Positions 28,499 to 36,926 of a DNA stretch of 64,000 bases are shown here, piece after piece. The DNA lies in contig OY762824.1 in assembly GCA_963666465.1 (NCBI GenBank), positions 62,001 to 126,000 of the forward strand, written 5' to 3'. The position numbers were made by a program, and so were the translations under genes. Each line of letters opens with the position of its first letter. The first letter of the stretch is position 1. The DNA is from VXYL01 sp963666465 (lineage in GTDB: Bacteria; Pseudomonadota; Gammaproteobacteria; Pseudomonadales; Azotimanducaceae). The notes under the pieces were generated by a model. It was not told the DNA's origin. It saw nothing but the letters and a program-made list of their open reading frames with translations, and made no database searches.

Positions 28499-29938
28499 TT
28501 GAGCACGGACAGATACGATCTCGTTGTCATAGGCGCGGGTCCTGCTGGCTACGCCGCCGCCATTCGAGGTGCCCAACTCGGCATGAGCGTGGCCTGCATC
28601 GACAAGGCTCTCGGCACGGACGGCCAGCCCACCTTGGGCGGCACCTGCCTGAACTGGGGCTGCATTCCGTCCAAGGCGCTGCTCGACGCCTCCCACAAGT
28701 TCGTCGAAGCCCGCGACTCGCTGGCCGACTTGGGCGTGGTCGCGCGCGGCGTGGCGATCGACGTGCCGCGCATGATGGCGCGCAAGGATGCTGTGGTGGC
28801 ACAGCTCACCGGCGGCATCGGCACCTTGTTTCAGGGCAATGGCGTGACCCATCTTGCCGGGCATGGCCGGCTCCTGAGCGGTGCCCGGGTGGAGTTCGAG
28901 CCGCACGAAGGCGAGGCGCGTACGCTTGATGCGGGCAGCGTCGTGCTTGCACCGGGTTCCGTGCCGGTGGAGATTGCTCCGGCGCCGCTCGATGGCGACC
29001 GCGTCGTCGATTCCGCCGGGGCACTTGCATTCGATGCTGCGCCGTCACGTCTCGGGGTGATCGGCGCTGGCGTCATTGGCCTGGAGCTCGGCAGCGTCTG
29101 GGGCCGCTTGGGTTCGGACGTGGTGATTCTTGAAGCCCTGGAGGATTTCCTTCCCACCGTTGACTCCCGCATCGCCCGTGACGGCTTGCGCGAGTTCGGT
29201 CGCCAGGGCCTCGACATCCGCCTCGGCACCCGTGTCACCGGCGCCGAGGTGCAGGACGAAGCGGTGGAGGTGTCCTATCAGGATGCCTCCGGGGGCGAGC
29301 ACTCGCTGGAAGTGGACCGACTCATCGTCGCCGTGGGCCGTCGCCCGTACACCGAAGGTCTCCTGGCGCCCGACAGCGGCGTCAATCTTGACGAGCGCGG
29401 CTTTCTCTTCGTCAACGACCTTTGTGTCACCGATGCGCCCAACGTCTATGCCGTGGGCGACGTGGTGCGCGGCCCCATGCTGGCGCACAAGGGAGCGGAA
29501 GAGGGCGTGATGGTGGCGGAACGCATCGCCGGTCACAAGCCGGTGGTGAACTACGACACCGTTCCCTCGGTCATCTACACCCATCCCGAAGTCGCCTGGG
29601 TCGGCAAGACCGAGGACGAGGTGAAAGCCGCTGGCGAAGACTACCGAGTGGGCACCTTCCCGTTCGCCGCCAGCGGCCGCGCGTTGGCTGCGGGCGACGC
29701 CAAGGGGCTAGTCAAGCTGGTGGCGGACGCAGAGACCGACCGCATCCTCGGCGTTCACGTGTTTGGCCCGCAAGCGAGCGAAATCGTCGCGCAGGCCGTC
29801 ATCGCCATGGAGTTCGACGCCAGCGCCGAGGACCTGGGCCTCACCATGTTCGCCCACCCCACCCTTTCGGAGGCATTGCACGAAGCCGCCCTGGGCGTCG
29901 GCGGACACGCCATCCACATGATCAACCGGAAGCGCTGA
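28499..29938 (+). CDS. lpd: Dihydrolipoamide dehydrogenase (E3)
   Basis: This flavoprotein reoxidises the lipoyl groups of the 2-oxoglutarate (and probably pyruvate) dehydrogenase complex using NAD+. It is 479 residues long with a TTG start at 28499. The FAD motif is VVIGAGPAGYAAAI at 9-22, and the redox-active disulfide is C50 and C55 in GGTCLNWGC. An NAD-binding GVIGAGVIGLELGSVW lies mid-chain, and the active-site histidine is in AHPTLSEALHEAALG. It is six bases from sucC. Placement between sucB and sucC matches Pseudomonas-type operons. Confidence 0.95.
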   Translation: MSTDRYDLVVIGAGPAGYAAAIRGAQLGMSVACIDKALGTDGQPTLGGTCLNWGCIPSKALLDASHKFVEARDSLADLGVVARGVAIDVPRMMARKDAVVAQLTGGIGTLFQGNGVTHLAGHGRLLSGARVEFEPHEGEARTLDAGSVVLAPGSVPVEIAPAPLDGDRVVDSAGALAFDAAPSRLGVIGAGVIGLELGSVWGRLGSDVVILEALEDFLPTVDSRIARDGLREFGRQGLDIRLGTRVTGAEVQDEAVEVSYQDASGGEHSLEVDRLIVAVGRRPYTEGLLAPDSGVNLDERGFLFVNDLCVTDAPNVYAVGDVVRGPMLAHKGAEEGVMVAERIAGHKPVVNYDTVPSVIYTHPEVAWVGKTEDEVKAAGEDYRVGTFPFAASGRALAAGDAKGLVKLVADAETDRILGVHVFGPQASEIVAQAVIAMEFDASAEDLGLTMFAHPTLSEALHEAALGVGGHAIHMINRKR

Positions 29939-29944
29939 ACAACG

Positions 29945-31114
29945 ATGAATCTTCACGAATACCAAGCCAAGGATTTGTTCCGGAGCCATGGGCTGCCGGT
30001 GTCTCGGGGCATCGCCGTGGACACTGCCGACGAAGCCGTTGCGGCGGCCGCCGAACTTGGCGGCGAAAAGTGGGTTTGCAAGGTGCAGGTTCATGCCGGG
30101 GGCCGCGGCAAGGCTGGGGGCGTGCGCCTGGCAAGCAATGCCGACGAGGTGCGCGCCTTTGCCGACGAGTGGGTTGGCGGTCGCCTCGTCACGGTGCAGA
30201 CCGGTACCGAAGGGCAGCCCGTGAGTCGCATCTTCGTCGAGGAAGCGGCGGACATCGAAACGGAACTCTACCTCGGCATGGTGGTGGATCGATCCAGTCG
30301 CCGGGTAGTGACGATGGCCTCCACCGAAGGTGGGGTGGAGATCGAGCAAGTTGCGGCCGAAACGCCGGAGAAGATCCTGCGCGCTGCCATCGACCCCACC
30401 GTGGGGGCGCAAGCCTGGCAGGGCCGGGCCATGGCGTTCGATCTTGGTCTCGGCGGGCGGCAGGTGAATCAGTTCGCCAATGTCTTCGTGCAGCTCTCGC
30501 GCCTGTTCCATGAATGCGACTGCTCGCTCGTGGAGGTGAATCCGCTGGTGGTCACCAAGGCCGGCGACGTGCATTGCCTCGACGCCAAGATCAACATCGA
30601 CAACAACGCACTCTTTCGCCAGAGCGACATCGCGGCGCTCAGGGATGCTTCCCAGGAGGACGAACGCGAGGCGCAGGCCGACGAGTTTGGCCTCAACTAC
30701 GTCGCCTTGGACGGCGACATCGGCTGCATGGTGAACGGCGCTGGCCTGGCGATGGGCACCATGGATCTCGTCAAGCTGCACGGCGGCGCACCGGCCAATT
30801 TCCTCGACGTGGGAGGCGGCGCCACCGAGGAAGCGGTGGCGGAGGCGTTCAAGATCATCCTCTCGGACGACAACGTGAAGGCGGTGCTCATCAACATCTT
30901 CGGCGGCATCGTCTCCTGCAAGGTCATTGCCGAGGGCATCGTCGCGGCGGTGAAGCAGGTGGGCGTGGAGGTGCCGGTGGTGGTGCGCTTCGAAGGCAAC
31001 AACGCGGCCGCCGGCCTCGCCGTGCTGGAGGAAAGCGGTCTCGCCATCGCCGCCGCCTCCTCGCTCGAGGATGCGGCCACCCGCGCCATCGCCGCCGCGG
31101 GAGGCAACCGATGA
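29945..31114 (+). CDS. sucC: Succinyl-CoA synthetase beta subunit
   Basis: SucC is the nucleotide-binding ATP-grasp subunit of succinyl-CoA synthetase, which makes ATP or GTP from succinyl-CoA. The 389 residues start MNLHEYQAKDLFRSHGLPV, a nearly invariant opening. The ATP-grasp core includes KVQVHAGGRGKAGGVRL and EVNPLVV, and the CoA-ligase domain has NGAGLAMGTMDLVKLHGG and NIFGGIVSCKVIAEGI. Its stop overlaps the sucD start by four bases. Confidence 0.97.
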   Translation: MNLHEYQAKDLFRSHGLPVSRGIAVDTADEAVAAAAELGGEKWVCKVQVHAGGRGKAGGVRLASNADEVRAFADEWVGGRLVTVQTGTEGQPVSRIFVEEAADIETELYLGMVVDRSSRRVVTMASTEGGVEIEQVAAETPEKILRAAIDPTVGAQAWQGRAMAFDLGLGGRQVNQFANVFVQLSRLFHECDCSLVEVNPLVVTKAGDVHCLDAKINIDNNALFRQSDIAALRDASQEDEREAQADEFGLNYVALDGDIGCMVNGAGLAMGTMDLVKLHGGAPANFLDVGGGATEEAVAEAFKIILSDDNVKAVLINIFGGIVSCKVIAEGIVAAVKQVGVEVPVVVRFEGNNAAAGLAVLEESGLAIAAASSLEDAATRAIAAAGGNR

Positions 31115-31986
31115 GCATTCTCGTGAACCGCGACACGCGGGTGATCTGCCAGGGCTTCACCGGCTCCCAAGGCACCCTGCACAGCGAACAGGCCATCGCC
31201 TACGGCACCCAACTCGTCGGCGGTGTCACGCCCGGCAAGGGTGGCTCGACCCACCTCGATCGCCCAGTGTTCGATACCGTGGCCGAAGCCGTTGAGCAAA
31301 CCGGTGCCACGGCGACGGTCATCTATGTCCCCGCGCGCTTCTGCAAGGACTCCATCCTCGAAGCAATGGACGCCGGCGTCGATCTCATCGTCTGCATCAC
31401 CGAGGGCATCCCCACCCTCGACATGCTCCTCGTCAAGGAGCGTCTCGACGCCACCGGCGGACGCTTGATCGGCCCCAACTGCCCCGGTGTCATCACCCCC
31501 GGCGAGTGCAAGATCGGCATCATGCCGGGCGACATCCACCTTCCGGGCCGCGTCGGCGTCGTCTCCCGCTCCGGCACCCTGACCTACGAAGCTGTCAAGC
31601 AAACGACCGACATGGGCTACGGCCAATCGAGCTGCGTCGGCATCGGCGGCGACCCGATTCCCGGCACCCACTTCAACGACATTCTGGGACTCTTCCAGGA
31701 CGACCCCGCAACCGAAGCCATCGTCATGGTCGGCGAAATCGGCGGCACCGCCGAAGAGGAAGCCGCCGAGTTCATCGCCGCCAACGTCACCAAGCCGGTG
31801 GTTGGCTACATCGCCGGCGTAACGGCTCCGCCAGGCAAGCGCATGGGCCACGCCGGCGCCATCATCGCCGGCGGCAAGGGCACGGCAGACGAGAAGTTCG
31901 CGGCTCTGAGCCAAGCCGGAGTGAACACCGTCAAGAGCCTTGCGGACATCGGCGATGCCTTGGCTGAAAGCACTGGCTGGGGCTGA
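31111..31986 (+). CDS. sucD: Succinyl-CoA synthetase alpha subunit
   Basis: SucD binds CoA and carries the phosphohistidine of succinyl-CoA synthetase. The 291 residues start at 31111 (MSILVNRDTRVICQGFTGSQ), overlapping sucC as ATGA. The CoA motif region is GVTPGKGGSTH and the active-site histidine is H247 in GKRMGHAGAIIAGGKG. It ends the TCA cluster. No clear terminator hairpin with a T run was found after it. Confidence 0.97.
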   Translation: MSILVNRDTRVICQGFTGSQGTLHSEQAIAYGTQLVGGVTPGKGGSTHLDRPVFDTVAEAVEQTGATATVIYVPARFCKDSILEAMDAGVDLIVCITEGIPTLDMLLVKERLDATGGRLIGPNCPGVITPGECKIGIMPGDIHLPGRVGVVSRSGTLTYEAVKQTTDMGYGQSSCVGIGGDPIPGTHFNDILGLFQDDPATEAIVMVGEIGGTAEEEAAEFIAANVTKPVVGYIAGVTAPPGKRMGHAGAIIAGGKGTADEKFAALSQAGVNTVKSLADIGDALAESTGWG

Positions 31987-31994
31987 GCGCGAGG

Positions 31995-32097
31995 TCAACG
32001 GTTCCGGGGCACAAAGCCGGCCTGATTGATGGCGGCTTGGTAGCCCTCCCTGTGTCGTGGGTGGGTGCGCGGCGACGATGTCGCGGTCGAGCATGAA
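31995..32097 (-). pseudogene. Possible BrnA-like antitoxin remnant
   Basis: On the minus strand VTFMLDRDIVAAHP in one frame and EGYQAAINQAGFVPRNR (stop at 31995-31997) in another could join into the tail of a BrnA-type antitoxin, whose family pattern is roughly V-x-L-D-x-D followed by GYQTRIN. The piece is short and degenerate. No BrnT toxin is seen. The rest of 31987-32196 holds nothing I can support. Confidence 0.25.
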
Positions 32098-32196
32098 CGT
32101 GACTCGTGTCCTGCCAGCCTGCTGCGCTGCTGGGCACATGCCCGTCTGCTCGACACTCGCGCCGGCGTGTCGCACGCGCCGGCTACACAGCCTTGC

Positions 32197-33774
32197 CTAC
32201 ATCCCCCAGACGTGGATGGTGGCGTCCGCGACGGTTTCCCGCCGGTGGAAGAGCTTTTGCTGCCAGGTACGCTGCGCGTCGCGGTCGAAGATGACGAGGT
32301 GCCCGATGGTTGCGCCGCAGCGGTCCATGTAACCGGCGGTCTGTTCGAGGCCCGTGGCGATGGTGCGCGCCAAGGCTTGGTGGAGCACCTTGCACTCGAT
32401 CACAGAGCGCTGCTGGGCATCCCCTTGCCCCCAGACGAGAAGGAGATCCGTGCGGCCGCGGCCAAGGCCGTATTCGCGCTCGATGCGGCCGCCGCCGTTG
32501 ACGATGCGCTGCAGGAAGGCCTGTAGCAGGAGCTGCGGGCCGGCCTCTTGGTAGTCGAAGCGGGCGACCCAATGTTCCGAGTGCTCGCGGAAGAAGGACT
32601 GGAAGCGCTCGATGAGCTTGACCGTGTTCAGGCTGCCGTCCTCGGCGACGTACCAAGCCCGGTCTTCCACGAGTCCTTCTTGCGCCGCCGCGGTGAGTTC
32701 GCGGGGCACGATCTCGGCATAGATCGGGTTTGCCACGCGCAGAGGCGGGTCTTGTGCCACGAGACCGAGGTCGCGGACATACTCGATGTCCTGCTGCGAG
32801 AATGCGCGTTCGTCGCCGCCGCTCAGGAGGGGCTCGATGACCCGCCGAACGCGATGCTCGCGCAGTTTGTCGGCCAGTTGATCGAGGTGCGTCTCGCGGC
32901 GGAGGATCAGCGCTTCCTGGGCCTCTTCAACATCCTCCGAGTGGATCGCGTTGCTCCGGTCGCGACCGGCCTTGCGCCGAAAGCAAGTTTCGTCGGCGAG
33001 AGCGTTCACGAGCCACGGTTGGCCTTGGCTCCGAGCAGCGATCGCAGCCACGGCCTCCGGGGTGAACTCCTGGCCGGTCTCCTGCGTGTGCTGATCGAGC
33101 AGCGCCTGCACTTCGGCTGCGGAGAAGTCGCCGAGCCGCATGGAGGCGGCCTTGATGTTGAAGGCGCTGCCGCCGGCGATGACGGCCTTCTCGGCGGCGG
33201 AATGGATGCGATAGTCCCGCACGTCGCGAACTCCGCACAGGGCCACGCTTTGCGGAAAGCCCTCTGGACGCATGTCGTATCCGGCACGCAGTTGCCGAAG
33301 CACCGTCAGCAAGGAGTCGCCGATCAGCGCGTCGATCTCGTCGATGAAGAGGACAATCGGCATCTGTGCCGCTTCGGCCCACCGGGTCAGTGCCTCCGCG
33401 AGCGCCGCATCTGGCCCGTATTCGGCGAGCACATCGGCCCAAATGCCAGCAAGATACGGATCGCCTACCGCACGGGCCCTGGAGGCGAGGCTGCCGAGGA
33501 TGGCGCGCATCGCCGCATGCCGGTCTTCCCGTGCGGCTTGCGCGCCCTCCACGTTTACGTAAACGCACCGGAATGACCCTTCTGTGCCGCCGTTCAGCAG
33601 GTCGCGCAGGGCGAGCAGAGTCGAGGTCTTGCCCGTCTGCCGGGGTGCATGGAGCACGAAATAGCGCTTGTTCCGTACCAGCCGCAGCACCTCATCGAGA
33701 TCGAGCCGCGACAGCGGCGGGATGCGGTAATGGTCGGCGGCGACCACCGGGCCGGAGGTGTTGAAAAAGCGCAT
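32197..33774 (-). CDS. AAA+ ATPase with C-terminal PD-(D/E)XK-like domain
   Basis: This 525-residue cytoplasmic protein resembles stand-alone archaeal/bacterial AAA proteins of the AAA_35 or ATPase-plus-nuclease type. Walker A is HAPRQTGKTST at 42-52 and Walker B is IVLFIDEIDALIGDS at about 139-153. A winged-helix-like middle follows (DIEYVRDLGLVAQDPPLRVA). The C-terminus has RTDLLLVW then SVIECKVLH, matching the D and E-x-K of a PD-(D/E)XK nuclease fold. The start at 33774 is the last ATG before the conserved FFNTSGPVV opening. It is monocistronic and divergent from the M17 aminopeptidase. A role in defence or element maintenance is plausible but unproven. Confidence 0.75.
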   Translation of the reverse strand: MRFFNTSGPVVAADHYRIPPLSRLDLDEVLRLVRNKRYFVLHAPRQTGKTSTLLALRDLLNGGTEGSFRCVYVNVEGAQAAREDRHAAMRAILGSLASRARAVGDPYLAGIWADVLAEYGPDAALAEALTRWAEAAQMPIVLFIDEIDALIGDSLLTVLRQLRAGYDMRPEGFPQSVALCGVRDVRDYRIHSAAEKAVIAGGSAFNIKAASMRLGDFSAAEVQALLDQHTQETGQEFTPEAVAAIAARSQGQPWLVNALADETCFRRKAGRDRSNAIHSEDVEEAQEALILRRETHLDQLADKLREHRVRRVIEPLLSGGDERAFSQQDIEYVRDLGLVAQDPPLRVANPIYAEIVPRELTAAAQEGLVEDRAWYVAEDGSLNTVKLIERFQSFFREHSEHWVARFDYQEAGPQLLLQAFLQRIVNGGGRIEREYGLGRGRTDLLLVWGQGDAQQRSVIECKVLHQALARTIATGLEQTAGYMDRCGATIGHLVIFDRDAQRTWQQKLFHRRETVADATIHVWGM

Positions 33775-33866
33775 CGGTTGAGTATGGCACGCGAGCTGGA
33801 CCACACGCGCTTGGCCGGGGCAATAGCTATGACCCAAGGTAATGCTTGGCGGAGCTTGGCGCGTCC

Positions 33867-33872
33867 TATACT
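33867..33872 (+). promoter_or_regulatory. -10 box very close to the aminopeptidase start
   Basis: TATACT lies only 8 bp before the ATG at 33881, followed by TGGCGCCC. Transcription would begin at or within a base or two of the start codon, implying a leaderless mRNA. No Shine-Dalgarno is present. The -35 (TTGGCG, 33846-33851) is weakly placed. Confidence 0.4.
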
Positions 33873-33880
33873 TGGCGCCC

Positions 33881-35233
33881 ATGCTGATTGTTGACGATGG
33901 GCGGCCGGCGACGACCGTGCAGGTGGTGGCTGTGGGGGACCTGGCCGAGTGGCGGAGCCGGGCTTCTGCGGTGGAGCTTGCGTGGCTGGATCGGTTCGGG
34001 TTTGCCGCCAGCGCCAATGCGTTTGTTTTCCTTCCGGGCGGTGACGGTGCTCCGGATCGGGTCCTTGCTGGTTTGGGTGAGCGGGAGAGCATTGCCAGCC
34101 TCGGCCAACTCGCGATGCGGTTGCCAACGGGCGATTACCGGCTCGAAGGCGCGGCGGAGCAGGACTCGCTGGCGCTCGGCTGGGGGCTCGGCGGGTATCA
34201 GTTCACCGAATACCGCAAGCCGGCGCGGGCGCCGGCGACGCTGCTGATTCCGCCGGAGAGCGCTGCCGTGGTGGACGAGCTGGAAGCTGTGAATCTCTGC
34301 CGGGACCTCGTCAATACGCCCACTTCGGACATGCTGCCGCACCACATGGAGGATGCGGCTCGCCGCCTCGCAGAGCGTCACGAGGCGCGTATGGACGTGA
34401 CGGTGGGGGACGAGCTGCTGCGGCGAGGCTTCAACACCATCCACACGGTGGGTCGGGCCAGCGCCTCGCCGCCTCGGCTCATCGACATCCGTTGGGGCGA
34501 TGCCGAGCACCCCAAGGTGACGCTGGTGGGGAAAGGGGTCTGCTTCGACAGTGGCGGCCTTGACATCAAGAATGCACCCAACATGCGCCTGATGAAAAAG
34601 GACATGGGTGGCGCCGCGCATGTGCTGGGGCTTGCCCATCTCATCATGCAGCGGCGGCTGCCGGTGTCGCTTCGAGTGCTGGTTCCGGCGGTGGAGAACG
34701 CCATCGCCGGCAACGCGTTCCGGCCTGGCGACGTGATCCGCACCTATGCCGGCGCCACGGTCGAGATCGACAACACGGATGCGGAAGGGCGGCTGATCCT
34801 TTGCGACGCCTTGGCGCTTGCGACGGAGGACGAACCGGAAACCCTCATCGACTTTGCCACCTTGACCGGTGCGGCGCGATCAGCACTCGGCCCGGAGCTC
34901 CCGGCGATGTTCAGCAACGACGACGACATGGCGAACGGCGTCGCGGGGGCTGGCGCCTCCTGTGAGGACCCGGTGTGGCGATTGCCCCTGCATGCGGACT
35001 ACCTTGCCATGCTCGACAGCACAGTCGCCGACATCGCCAACGCCGGATCGTCGCCCTATGCCGGCGCCATCACTGCCGCGCTGTATCTCCAGCGCTTCGT
35101 CGGCCAGGTGCCGTGGATGCACTTCGACATCATGGCGTGGAACACGCGACGGCGGCCGGCGCATCCGCTGGGCGGCGAGGCGATGGGCCTGCGGGCGGTG
35201 TTTGGCTGGCTGGCAGGTCGCTTTGGCGGTTGA
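33881..35233 (+). CDS. M17 leucyl aminopeptidase family protein
   Basis: This two-metal cytosolic peptidase removes N-terminal residues from peptides. The 450 residues have the M17 active-site segments: GKGVCFDSGGLDIKNAPNMR with the metal-binding lysine and aspartate, and the signature NTDAEGRL at 298-305. The N-terminal domain is shorter than in E. coli PepA, as in the PepB/PA-type subfamily. ATG at 33881 gives MLIVDDGRP; the longer upstream reading is unsupported and would precede the promoter. A DNA-binding role as in PepA is not implied. Confidence 0.9.
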   Translation: MLIVDDGRPATTVQVVAVGDLAEWRSRASAVELAWLDRFGFAASANAFVFLPGGDGAPDRVLAGLGERESIASLGQLAMRLPTGDYRLEGAAEQDSLALGWGLGGYQFTEYRKPARAPATLLIPPESAAVVDELEAVNLCRDLVNTPTSDMLPHHMEDAARRLAERHEARMDVTVGDELLRRGFNTIHTVGRASASPPRLIDIRWGDAEHPKVTLVGKGVCFDSGGLDIKNAPNMRLMKKDMGGAAHVLGLAHLIMQRRLPVSLRVLVPAVENAIAGNAFRPGDVIRTYAGATVEIDNTDAEGRLILCDALALATEDEPETLIDFATLTGAARSALGPELPAMFSNDDDMANGVAGAGASCEDPVWRLPLHADYLAMLDSTVADIANAGSSPYAGAITAALYLQRFVGQVPWMHFDIMAWNTRRRPAHPLGGEAMGLRAVFGWLAGRFGG

Positions 35234-35348
35234 ATCGGGGCTGTGGATGGCTGTCCACTGACCTTGCCGCACCCCACAACCGACAGCGTCCTCGCCGTTT
35301 CTCGCCGGGGACACGCTCGTCAAGCCGCTTCCGCGAGCGTGGCGGGTG

Positions 35349-35354
35349 TATGAT
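35349..35354 (+). promoter_or_regulatory. Putative extended -10 upstream of cysS
   Basis: TATGAT preceded by TG (TGTATGAT) and followed by TCGCGCC lies 145 bp before cysS. The leader between contains a short frame from 35350 to 35400 (MIRAAMLPTQQAIRCS). The remaining 35234-35498 region holds nothing else I can support. Confidence 0.4.
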
Positions 35355-35498
35355 TCGCGCCGCCATGTTGCCCACCCAACAAGCCATTCGCTGTAGCTGA
35401 GGACACCGCTGCGTCGGGCGCCCCTGCACCTGTCGCGGTCAAGGATGGTGCCGCTTGCCGGCGGCGCGGGTCGATAGCTACCAGAGCAGCCGCAGAAC

Positions 35499-36920
35499 AT
35501 GGACATTCACCTGCACAACACCCGCTCCGGCCGTCGGGAACGGTTTGCGCCGCAGGACCCTGACCGCGTGACGATGTACCTCTGCGGCCCCACGGTCTAC
35601 AACCTCGTCCACATCGGCAACGCGGTGCCGGCGGTTTGCTTCGATGTGCTCGTGCGGCTCTTGCGACTGAAATACGGCGGCATCTGTTTCGTTCGCAACA
35701 TCACCGACGTGGACGACAAGATCAACGCCGCCGCGCTTGCCTCCGGGGAATCCATTGCCGAACTTGCGGATCGGTATGCCGACGCCTACCGGGAGGACGT
35801 GCGGGCGCTCGGCGTGCTGGACCCAGACGTGGAGCCCCGCGCCACCGAACACATCGGCGAAATCGTGGCGATGATCCGGGAGTTGATCGACGCCGGCCAC
35901 GCCTACGCGGCAAGCGGCCATGTGTTGTTCCACGTTCCTTCCGATCCGAACTACGGCTCGCTTTCGCACCGGAGCCTGGAGGACATGATCGACGGCGCCC
36001 GAGTGGAAGTGGCGCCGTACAAGCGCGACCCCAAGGATTTCGTGCTGTGGAAGCCCTCCACCCCGGAATTGCCTGGCTGGGAAAGCCCGTGGGGTCGCGG
36101 ACGCCCGGGGTGGCACATCGAGTGCTCGGCGATGATCCGCCAGCATCTGGGGCGCACCATCGACATCCACGCTGGCGGCAGCGACCTCACCTTTCCCCAC
36201 CATGAGAACGAGCAGGCGCAAAGCACGTGCGCCCACGGCGCGGAGTTTGTGCGCTATTGGCTGCACAACGGCATGCTGAGCTTCGGCGGCACGAAGATGT
36301 CCAAGAGCCTCGGCAACGTCGTCACCATCCGCAACCTGCTCGGCCAACACCCCGGCGAGGTGCTGCGCTATGCGCTGCTGCTCGGCCACTACCGGCAGAC
36401 CCTGCTGTGGGAGGATCGATTGCTGGTGCAGGCGCGCGCCAGCCTCGACACTCTCTACGGCGCCCTGCGCGATGGCGACGTGGGGCAAAACGCGAACTTG
36501 ACCGCGAACGACTTTGCCGATGTCGCCTTGGATGAGATGCCGGCAGCGGTGGTGCAGGCCCTCTGCGACGACATCAACACGCCGCGTGCGTTGGCGGCCA
36601 TGCATTCACTGGCGGCGGACGTGCATCGGACGAACTCGGCCGACGAGGCGCGCACACTGCGGCGCCAGCTTCTTGCCGGTGGCTGGCTGCTAGGGCTCCT
36701 CACCACGCCGGCGCCGGAGTACTTTCGCGCCGGCGCAGGCATGGACGAGGCCGAGATCGAACGTCGCATCGAGGAACGCCGGCAGGCCCGAGTCGACCGC
36801 GACTTCGCTCGCGCGGACGCGATTCGCGATGGGCTCGCGGAGCAGGGCATTGAACTGGAAGACACCCGGTCCGGCACGCGCTGGCGTGCCGCGGCCAACA
36901 CGCAACCAAAGGTGGAGTAA
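35499..36920 (+). CDS. cysS: Cysteinyl-tRNA synthetase
   Basis: CysS charges tRNA-Cys in the cytoplasm. The 473 residues are of standard length. The HIGH motif appears as HIGN in LCGPTVYNLVHIGNAV and the KMSKS loop at 266-270 is intact. Zinc ligands are visible at C28 (YLCGP) and in the GWHIECSAM and HHENEQAQS segments. A DALR-type helical tail ends the protein. It is followed six bases later by the TonB-dependent receptor, although the two functions are unrelated. Confidence 0.96.
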   Translation: MDIHLHNTRSGRRERFAPQDPDRVTMYLCGPTVYNLVHIGNAVPAVCFDVLVRLLRLKYGGICFVRNITDVDDKINAAALASGESIAELADRYADAYREDVRALGVLDPDVEPRATEHIGEIVAMIRELIDAGHAYAASGHVLFHVPSDPNYGSLSHRSLEDMIDGARVEVAPYKRDPKDFVLWKPSTPELPGWESPWGRGRPGWHIECSAMIRQHLGRTIDIHAGGSDLTFPHHENEQAQSTCAHGAEFVRYWLHNGMLSFGGTKMSKSLGNVVTIRNLLGQHPGEVLRYALLLGHYRQTLLWEDRLLVQARASLDTLYGALRDGDVGQNANLTANDFADVALDEMPAAVVQALCDDINTPRALAAMHSLAADVHRTNSADEARTLRRQLLAGGWLLGLLTTPAPEYFRAGAGMDEAEIERRIEERRQARVDRDFARADAIRDGLAEQGIELEDTRSGTRWRAAANTQPKVE

Positions 36921-36926
36921 CCCGGA

